5,815 nucleotides of DNA. Source: JAYZDB01 sp036338025 (GTDB lineage Bacteria > Planctomycetota > UBA1135 > UBA2386). The stretch is taken from assembly GCA_036338025.1 (NCBI GenBank), contig JAYZDB010000169.1:1-5815 (forward strand), in the 5' to 3' direction. Shown here in pieces: positions 1 to 5,018 of the stretch. The translations under genes and the position numbers were made by a program. Position 1 is the first letter of the stretch. Each line of letters opens with the position of its first letter. The notes under the pieces are model-generated. The model saw only the letters and a list, made by a program, of their open reading frames with translations, was not told the DNA's origin and made no database searches.

Positions 1-878
1 ACATCACCATCTTCTGCGCGAGCCATACCCAACAAGTTCTCGAGCAAGTCGTTCGATTTTTGGATCGTCTCAGTGATGGCTCGGAATTGCTGCGCCGCGT
101 CGCCATCGCTGACACGCTCTCCCATGGCGCTGTGGCCCAGGATCAGTTGGAACTGATTGCGCAGTTGGTGGACCACCATGCTCGACATCTCTCCGACGGT
201 TTCCACCCGCATCGCGTGGCGCAGGAGATTCTCACGATGTCGCAGGGCGCGCTTGGCCTGGTCGATCTGCAGGACCTGCTCTTCCTCGGCGGTAATCGCA
301 ACGTCGAGGGTCCGGTGAAGCAAGGCCCCGGACAAGGCCATTGCGACCACGACTGCGCCCATCGCGCCTACCGACAACCAGAGTCCTTCGGGTGCCGACA
401 CGCCTTCCAGCAGTCCTTGCGCGCTCAGAGTCGCCGAACCAAGCAGCGCGAGTACTACCAAACTGGCCTGGGCCAGACCGGGGCGCACTCCAAACATGCA
501 GGTCACCAGCAGTACGATCAGTGGCTGGACAGACCAGCCAACAGCGTGGACACCATGCGGGACCGAGATGAACAAGCTGAACAGGAAGGCCCCCCACGCC
601 AGCCATAGAGCGCTGCGCCGGAATTGGCGTCGGCGCGCGGCGCCGTAGGACACCAGAAAGAACGGCGAGAGGAACAACCCGGGGATCCCACTGACGAAGA
701 CAAAATGCGAGCGTGCCCACTCCGACACGCTGAACGCCCCCCAGCCCTGCTGTACACACAGCACGGTGACGTTTAGCAAGAAGCCGCACGCACAGATCAT
801 GGCAATCCAGCCGAGAACCCACCCGGGCCGTCCCCGTCCTGTGAAACCAACCCCGCCTACTTCGAGTTTCACACTCAC
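1..878 (-). CDS. Membrane-bound sensor histidine kinase, C-terminus beyond window
   Basis: The frame is open from an in-frame TAG just upstream of 878 to the window edge, giving about 290 residues without a stop. Candidate starts are GTG at 878 and GTG at 872; the first ATG (800) would cut into the first membrane segment. Numbered from 872, hydrophobic segments lie near residues 18-41, 57-77, 88-105, 114-129, 134-151 and 163-186, suggesting six transmembrane helices. A linker with a probable coiled coil (195-225) follows. Then comes a HisKA-like dimerisation helix with VGEMSSMVVHQLRN, where His235 is the likely autophosphorylated residue. The usual Glu after this His is Gln, and the usual Pro after Asn is Gln. 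The ATP-binding domain would lie beyond base 1. It is the third gene of the run, 56 nt after the pseudouridine synthase, and its likely partner is the regulator two genes upstream. The input sensed is unknown; the membrane part matches no sensor domain I can name. Confidence 0.8.
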   Translation of the reverse strand, partial: MSVKLEVGGVGFTGRGRPGWVLGWIAMICACGFLLNVTVLCVQQGWGAFSVSEWARSHFVFVSGIPGLFLSPFFLVSYGAARRRQFRRSALWLAWGAFLFSLFISVPHGVHAVGWSVQPLIVLLVTCMFGVRPGLAQASLVVLALLGSATLSAQGLLEGVSAPEGLWLSVGAMGAVVVAMALSGALLHRTLDVAITAEEEQVLQIDQAKRALRHRENLLRHAMRVETVGEMSSMVVHQLRNQFQLILGHSAMGERVSDGDAAQQFRAITETIQKSNDLLENLLGMARAEDGD

Positions 879-934
879 GATTCGGTCAGGATTCTACGTG
901 AGCGGCCGGCTGATATAGACAGGTTTTGAGGTCT

Positions 935-1618
935 CTACCGACGGAGTTCTTCTTCGGGGGCGTCGACCCTGACGCTGACAAGCTCGCCGGTGATCGGATG
1001 GTCAAAGGTCACCGACTCAGCGTGCAGCAAGGGGCGAGAAAAAGACCGTCCGCCACGGACGCGGAATCCGTACTTGCGATCCCCGACAATCGGGCAGCCG
1101 AGATCGGACATGTGCACACGAATCTGGTTGCGTCTTCCGGTCTCGAGTTGGCACTCCACGAGGGTGTAGCGCGAGACGCGGCGCAAGGTCGTAAACTGTG
1201 TGACGGCCTGCTCTCCGGGGCCCTTCGATACAGAACGCACGACCCCGCTCTTGCTCTCCCTCAGTTGAGACTCGATGCGTCCAGCGGCCGGCGTCGGGGC
1301 GCAACTCAGAAGCGCCAGGTAGACCCTCTGGATCGCGTGCTCGCGAAACAACTCCTCGAGGGCCGACTTGGCAGCCTGGGTCAAGGCCACCACCAGCACC
1401 CCCGTCACGCCTTCGTCGAGGCGATGGACCGGATAGACTCGCTGACCGATCTGCTTCCTCAGCCGATCCGCAATGGTCTCACCAGAACGGCCAGGTGCCG
1501 GTACGACCAGGAGTCCCGGCGGCTTGGCAACAACCAGGAGGTGGTCATCCTCAAACAGGATCGGAATCGTGGGGCACCCGGACACAGCCGCTCTTACTAG
1601 CAGCCGGGTCCATGCCAC
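935..1618 (-). CDS. RluA-family RNA pseudouridine synthase
   Basis: The 227-residue product is a pseudouridine synthase of the RluA/RsuA fold, which isomerises uridine to pseudouridine in rRNA or tRNA. Residues 18-34 (IPILFEDDHLLVVAKPP) match the family's N-terminal strand. HRLD at 65-68 supplies the catalytic Asp68 and is followed by the usual turn-and-glycine stretch. Tyr100 lies in RVYLALL, GRRNQIRVH is at 161-169, and CPIVGDRKYG at 175-184 is the conserved C-terminal core. LHA at 198-200 and DHPITGE complete the family pattern. There is no N-terminal S4 domain, as in short RluA-type enzymes. The start is GTG 1618, 14 nt after the regulator's stop; a later in-frame GTG at 1588 would also keep the full domain. 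The target base cannot be told from sequence. Its place between a regulator and a kinase is unusual and implies co-transcription. Confidence 0.92.
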   Translation of the reverse strand: MAWTRLLVRAAVSGCPTIPILFEDDHLLVVAKPPGLLVVPAPGRSGETIADRLRKQIGQRVYPVHRLDEGVTGVLVVALTQAAKSALEELFREHAIQRVYLALLSCAPTPAAGRIESQLRESKSGVVRSVSKGPGEQAVTQFTTLRRVSRYTLVECQLETGRRNQIRVHMSDLGCPIVGDRKYGFRVRGGRSFSRPLLHAESVTFDHPITGELVSVRVDAPEEELRR

Positions 1619-1632
1619 GCAAGCTGCCGGCG

Positions 1633-2997
1633 TCAGTTCAGCTTGAGCTTGTAGATCTGGATCTTCCGATACAGCGTCGCACGGCCGATCCGAAGCAAGT
1701 GCGCCGCGCGCCGGACGTTGCCCTGCGTTGCCTTCAATGCGCGCGCGAGCAAGCGTTTCTCCTCGGTTTCAAAGGCGAGGATGTCTTCTTCACGGACCTC
1801 ATCAGCACCGCAATTCGGACCCGACTGGAGGGCCGGGGCCACCGAGCCCGTCACCAATCCGGTGCTTGGACCAAGGAGGTGCTCTTTGTCGATGACCGCG
1901 CCCTTCGCGAGTGCGTGCGCACGGTCGACGGCGTCCTGCAGCTGCGCCACGTTGCCAGTCCACGGATGCGATTCCAGCATGGTCATGGCATCCGGCGTAA
2001 AGCCATTGGCGGAGGTCTTCGAGTCGGCACTGCAGAGCTTGAGAAAGTGAGCCGCCAGTACCGCGATGTCATCCCGGCGTTCTTGCAAGGACGGAACGAC
2101 GATCGGGAACACGCTGAGGCGGTAGTAGAGGTCCTCCCGGAAGCTCCCTCTCGCGACGAGCTCCGGCAACGGAGCGGAAGTTGTCGCGAGGATGCGGATT
2201 CCGCTTTCCTTGGGCTCCGTCGAACATTCCTTGAGGTGTCTGACGAGTCGTGATTGGGCGGCAGGCGACAGCTTTTCGATGCCCTCGAGCAACAAGGTGC
2301 CACCGTGCATGCTGGTGAGCTCCCGTCCCAAGCGTTCTGGACTCAGGGATTCGCAGTATTCGGTGAGCAGCGGTTTGTCGGAACGACGGTTGCTCGCGTG
2401 GATGATGCGGGCAGCGAGCGTCTTGCCGGAGCCCTCGCGGCCCTCGATCAAGACGGCAGCCGAACTCTCTGCGGCGCGGGCCAGCACGCCGACGAGGCGA
2501 CGAGCAATCGGACTGCGGCCAACGAAGGCGGTACCGCTCTGGAGGGCATGCAACTGACGGTGCAGGCGGTCATTTTCAGACTGCAGGTCCCGGCTCCTGG
2601 CGACCAAGGTCAGCGTCGCGATGATCTGGTCCAGCCCCAGGGGTTGAACCAGGAAATCCACCGCGCCTTCCACCAGGGCCTCCACTCCACGACCAAGCCC
2701 GTCTTCGGTCATGACCATCACGACATCACCAGGAGACGCGTTCGCCCGATGCTCGATCAGCCACTCCATCCCGGACATGTCCCCGAGCTCCTCTGCCACG
2801 AGCACCACGTCGGGGGCCGACTTCCGGACAAGATCCCTCGCCGCAGCGCCCGACCTGGCTACGTGGCAGACACGTGACGCCGAGGACAATCCCGCCAGCA
2901 TGGTCCCGGAGAAGCAATCACCCGGGGCGACAACCAGAAGGCTGCCTGGGATCAGGCACTGGCCTGACTCTGGTTTTCTGTGCGCAATACCGTTCAT
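1633..2997 (-). CDS. NtrC-family regulator with degenerate receiver and AAA+ domain lacking GAFTGA
   Basis: The 454-residue protein has the NtrC layout: receiver (about 17-130), linker helix (135-153), AAA+ domain (158-375) and Fis-type helix-turn-helix (411-454). The receiver has lost the acidic pair (Ala24-Pro25), the phospho-acceptor Asp (Ala68 in VVLVAEEL) and the conserved Lys (Gln118), though Thr97 remains. Walker A is GREGSGKT (186-193). Walker B reads LLLEGI (235-240) instead of FLDEI. Between YC(204-205) and GGTL(232-235) there are only about 16 residues where about 35 are usual, so the GAFTGA loop is absent. Arginine fingers are kept (FREDLYYRL, 286-294), but the sensor II Arg is Ala351 (GNVAQL). 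The HTH with GRATLYRKIQ is intact. I infer a DNA-binding regulator that works independently of phosphorylation and probably of sigma54, like Rhodobacter capsulatus NtrC or TyrR. ATG 2997 is the natural start. It heads the minus-strand operon. Confidence 0.9.
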   Translation of the reverse strand: MNGIAHRKPESGQCLIPGSLLVVAPGDCFSGTMLAGLSSASRVCHVARSGAAARDLVRKSAPDVVLVAEELGDMSGMEWLIEHRANASPGDVVMVMTEDGLGRGVEALVEGAVDFLVQPLGLDQIIATLTLVARSRDLQSENDRLHRQLHALQSGTAFVGRSPIARRLVGVLARAAESSAAVLIEGREGSGKTLAARIIHASNRRSDKPLLTEYCESLSPERLGRELTSMHGGTLLLEGIEKLSPAAQSRLVRHLKECSTEPKESGIRILATTSAPLPELVARGSFREDLYYRLSVFPIVVPSLQERRDDIAVLAAHFLKLCSADSKTSANGFTPDAMTMLESHPWTGNVAQLQDAVDRAHALAKGAVIDKEHLLGPSTGLVTGSVAPALQSGPNCGADEVREEDILAFETEEKRLLARALKATQGNVRRAAHLLRIGRATLYRKIQIYKLKLN

Positions 2998-3208
2998 TCA
3001 CTGTCTTGATCGGCATTTAGGGCCGGGTTTGTGAAGTCTCATTGACGCCGGAAATGGCGATGGTTCGGCCTCGAAAAGCCCCCTTTCACGACCTCACGAT
3101 GGCACCGGAAACACAGATCTCCCGACTCGTATCAACCTCCGGTCCGGCTCCTGGCCACGCCTACCCGAGTCGGCGATGATACGCCCCGAGAACTGATCGC
3201 CATACGCC
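2998..3208. other. Divergent intergenic spacer, 211 bp
   Basis: This spacer separates the regulator operon (minus) from the thioredoxin-like gene (plus) and must contain both promoters. I could not identify a convincing sigma70 or sigma54 promoter on either strand. TTGACG at 3042-3047 lacks a matching -10 box. The only clear structure is the set of inverted repeats at 3122-3183, listed separately. Confidence 0.6.
3122..3183 (+). repeat. Competing inverted repeats upstream of the thioredoxin-like gene
   Basis: CCGACTCG (3122-3129) is exactly complementary to CGAGTCGG (3166-3173). The overlapping CGTATCA (3128-3134) is exactly complementary to TGATACG (3177-3183). A small stem GGTC/GGCC (3141-3144 with 3153-3156, one G-U pair) can nest inside. 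The left segment can form only one of the two long pairings completely, 25 nt before the ATG at 3209. If transcribed, this could be a leader structure. If not, it may be an operator or chance. No riboswitch class is recognised. Confidence 0.35.
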
Positions 3209-4240
3209 ATGAAAACACCGCTCCTGTCCGCCTTCGCCGTCCTGACAGCCCTCTCAATTGCACCGGCACAGGAAGTTGCGAAGTTCAAATTCGAGATCGA
3301 GACGCTCGGTGGACGCAAACTGACGCAAGAGGACTTCAAGAACAACGTCCTCCTCCTGGACTTCTGGGGCACCTGGTGCGGACCCTGCAAGAAAGCCGTG
3401 CCAGGCCTGGTCAAGCTCTACGGCAAGTACAAGCATCACGGCCTGGAGATCATCGGACTCAACTACCGCGAGAAGGGATCCAAGGCCGAGGTCCTTGCGA
3501 CCATTCGTGAGTTCGCGCGCAGCGCCAAGATCACCTACCCCCTCGCGATCGGGACCAAGAAGATCAAGAGCCAGGTGATCGGTTTCGCCGGCTATCCGAC
3601 CATGCTCTTCTTCAAGAAGGGCCTGGAGTTCGACCACCTGGAGACGGGTTTCAAGCCTGACACGCTCGCCGAGACCGAATCATGGATTCGCCAGGCACTC
3701 GGTCTCGACACCGGAAAGGTCCAGGGCAAACCGGGCGCAACTGAAGAAGAAGAAGAAGAAGAGAAGATCGAAATTGCCAAGGGGGTCATCTTCAAGCCCG
3801 GCAACCACGACAAGGGCTTTGACTTCACCATCGCCAACCTCGCCGGCAAGCAAGTCAAGTTCACGGACTACCGCGGCAAACGGGTGGTGCTGGCCCTCAC
3901 CTCGACCTGGGATCACGAAGCCGCCAACACAGTCACGATCCTCAACCGGGTGCATGAGAAATGGTCTAACAAGAGCGTTGAGGTGCTCGCCGCGAGCCTG
4001 GAAATGAAAAGTGGGCGGGCCGACAAGGTCGCAGCGATCAGGGCATTCATCGCCAAGCACAAGACCCGCTACACGACCCTGCCGGCCGGCCTGAAGTTCC
4101 TCAAGAAAGTCCATCGCCCCGAGGGAGTACCCTTGTTCCTGGTTTTCGACGCAGAGGGAACACTGGTGCTGCGGCAGCGCAGCGACACCCGGGACAAGGT
4201 CCTCAAGGCGATCGATGCGGTCCTGACGACGGGAAACTGA
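3209..4240 (+). CDS. Secreted tandem thioredoxin-fold protein (TlpA-like), second domain without cysteines
   Basis: The 343-residue product begins with a signal peptide (charged start, hydrophobic 4-17, probable cleavage after Ala20 in APA/QE), so it should act outside the cytoplasmic membrane. The first domain (about 24-165) is a TlpA/ResA-like thioredoxin fold with the redox motif WCGPC at 56-60 and a cis-proline at GYP (Pro130). A linker with seven consecutive glutamates (179-185) follows. The second domain (about 201-340) repeats the pattern: a FDFTIANLAGKQVKFTDYRGK start, a central strand VVLALTSTW, and GVP (Pro308). The position of CGPC reads DHEA (235-238), so this domain cannot do disulfide chemistry and may bind a partner or scaffold the first. 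A thiol-disulfide reductase role is inferred from the motif; the substrate is unknown. No clear Shine-Dalgarno precedes ATG 3209. The gene stands alone, divergent from the regulator operon and convergent with the gene at 4319-4765. Confidence 0.88.
   Translation: MKTPLLSAFAVLTALSIAPAQEVAKFKFEIETLGGRKLTQEDFKNNVLLLDFWGTWCGPCKKAVPGLVKLYGKYKHHGLEIIGLNYREKGSKAEVLATIREFARSAKITYPLAIGTKKIKSQVIGFAGYPTMLFFKKGLEFDHLETGFKPDTLAETESWIRQALGLDTGKVQGKPGATEEEEEEEKIEIAKGVIFKPGNHDKGFDFTIANLAGKQVKFTDYRGKRVVLALTSTWDHEAANTVTILNRVHEKWSNKSVEVLAASLEMKSGRADKVAAIRAFIAKHKTRYTTLPAGLKFLKKVHRPEGVPLFLVFDAEGTLVLRQRSDTRDKVLKAIDAVLTTGN
3743..3763 (+). repeat. GAA trinucleotide microsatellite encoding poly-Glu linker
   Basis: Six GAA codons followed by GAG run in frame inside the thioredoxin-like gene and encode seven glutamates between the two domains. 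A pure trinucleotide repeat can gain or lose whole codons by slippage without breaking the frame, so linker length may vary between strains. Confidence 0.9.
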
Positions 4241-4258
4241 CCGCCGCGAGTTGCTCGC

Positions 4259-4293
4259 AAAAAAAAAGAGAGCGGCCCCGAAGGGCCACTCTC
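4259..4293 (-). terminator. Intrinsic terminator for the 148-aa gene
   Basis: Read on the minus strand, the hairpin has arms GAGAG-GGCCC type: 4289-4293 pairs with 4268-4272 and 4283-4287 pairs with 4274-4278. There is one internal mismatch (4273/4288) and a four-base loop (4279-4282). Nine consecutive Us follow (4267 down to 4259). The hairpin begins 25 nt past the TAG of the gene at 4319-4765. On the plus strand the hairpin is preceded by As and not followed by Us, so it is directional and would not be a canonical terminator for the convergent thioredoxin-like gene. Confidence 0.85.
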
Positions 4294-4318
4294 CAGAGGG
4301 GCAGGCAGGGTGAGCGCT

Positions 4319-4765
4319 CTAGGGATCGCCGAACTTGCGCATCAGGTCATCGATATCAAGCGAATGCAGTTCGTTGGCACTGATCGGGGGCAGTGTCTTG
4401 AACTTCTTGTATTCGTCGATACTCGATAGCTCGATGTAGTCGCGGTAGCTCATTCTCTCGGCAGCATCGGAAGCCTTTGCGTGTTCTGCTGAAGCCTTGG
4501 TCCGAGTCGATTCGCACAACCCCTTCTCAAGGGTTCCCTTCGCACGGTTGCAGATCGACATGGTGTTCTCCAGATTCCCACGGATCTTCATGAGACGTTC
4601 TTCATTGGCACCCGGGCGATCCATGCTTCTCGAGATCTTCGCGATTGCGACTTGCAGCACCGCGATCAGGCAGTTGAGCTTGGTCAAGAGCTTCGCGCGA
4701 TATTCAGCCGAGCTCAGACCTGATCGTTGTGAGTTGGAGGAATCGTTGTTGTTACTGCTACCCAT
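4319..4765 (-). CDS. Hypothetical helical protein, 148 aa, under a predicted sigma54 promoter
   Basis: I do not recognise this family. The first 19 residues are Ser/Asn-rich and look disordered, with no signal peptide or membrane span. Residues 20-48 and 54-83 look like amphipathic helices, and 85-106 is an Ala/Lys/Glu-rich helix. The C-terminus (107-148: SYRDYIELSSIDEYKKF, then LPPIS and SLDIDDLMRKF) looks like a compact conserved module with aromatic and acidic positions. Cysteines are at 32, 72 and 84. The product is probably cytoplasmic. Three lines support it as real: a near-consensus sigma54 promoter 48-63 nt upstream, an intrinsic terminator 25 nt downstream, and a monocistronic layout fitting both. 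ATG 4765 has only a weak GAG nearby as a ribosome site. A regulated adaptor or stress-related role would be guesswork. Confidence 0.8.
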   Translation of the reverse strand: MGSSNNNDSSNSQRSGLSSAEYRAKLLTKLNCLIAVLQVAIAKISRSMDRPGANEERLMKIRGNLENTMSICNRAKGTLEKGLCESTRTKASAEHAKASDAAERMSYRDYIELSSIDEYKKFKTLPPISANELHSLDIDDLMRKFGDP

Positions 4766-4812
4766 CGCTCAAGAATCCCGTGAGGTAATGCCCGGGTCCT
4801 TGCCAGTCATGT

Positions 4813-4828
4813 AGCAGACTGCGTGCCA
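4813..4828 (-). promoter_or_regulatory. Sigma54 (-24/-12) promoter
   Basis: The minus strand reads TGGCACG-CAGT-CTGCT from 4828 to 4813. The sigma54 consensus is TGGCACG, four bases, then TTGCA/T. The -24 block is perfect, the -12 block differs only in its first base, and the diagnostic GG-N10-GC spacing is exact. The predicted start of transcription is near 4803, giving a leader of about 38 nt before ATG 4765. Such promoters need an ATP-hydrolysing enhancer-binding protein. Confidence 0.75.
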
Positions 4829-5018
4829 CTTGATGGGGCCGCCGCCATCAATTCGCCCGTCGCCACTACCATGGGCAACTCACGTGAATGGCCGGAACCT
4901 GCGTATTCCGAATCAGGTGGAGCGGTGTCGACAATTGTCGACATCGTGTCCAGATACCTGAACGTCGTCGATCCTCGTGGACGTCACCGCCGAAATATCG
5001 AAGGCGGGGGAGCCGACG
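4829..5018. other. Intergenic region upstream of the sigma54 promoter
   Basis: With the promoter and leader (4766-4828), this makes a 253-bp gene-free stretch between the gene at 4319-4765 and the RseB-like gene. It holds the 18-bp palindrome (4926-4943) and several shorter dyads (TCACGTGA at 4880-4887; CGGAA/TTCCG at 4893-4897/4906-4910; ACCTG/CAGGT at 4897-4901/4914-4918). I see no convincing terminator after the stop at 5019 and no credible small gene here. Confidence 0.6.
4926..4943. promoter_or_regulatory. Perfect 18-bp palindrome, candidate enhancer/operator site
   Basis: TGTCGACAATTGTCGACA is identical to its own reverse complement over all 18 bases. Its centre is about 113 bp upstream of the -24 end of the sigma54 promoter and about 130 bp from the predicted transcription start, which is typical of upstream activator sites bound by NtrC-type dimers. 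It has no loop and no U-tract, so it is not a terminator. The protein that binds it is unknown. Confidence 0.6.

Noticed and set aside
60..608. Long open plus-strand frame antisense to the kinase
   Set aside because: It is a high-GC shadow of the minus-strand kinase, whose translation shows membrane helices and an H-box; the plus frame shows no domain or start signals.
2280..2340. Frameshift or sequencing error explaining the missing GAFTGA loop
   Set aside because: The frame is uninterrupted, with recognisable AAA+ motifs in register on both sides, and the shortfall is whole codons; receiver, Walker B and sensor II changes also suggest long-term divergence.
926..2877. Plus-strand open frames (926-1600, 1495-2253, 2254-2877) antisense to the synthase and regulator
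   Set aside because: The minus-strand frames carry clear family motifs throughout; the plus frames are low-complexity, Arg/Gln-rich translations typical of antisense GC-rich DNA.
3110..3126. TGGCACC as a sigma54 -24 element on the plus strand
   Set aside because: The bases where TTGCA/T should sit read AACACA-like sequence, so the GC of the -12 element is missing.
4246..4293. Terminator for the plus-strand thioredoxin-like gene
   Set aside because: GCGAG-TTG-CTCGC (4246-4258) is followed by As, and the larger hairpin is not followed by Ts on the plus strand; only the minus orientation has a U-tract.
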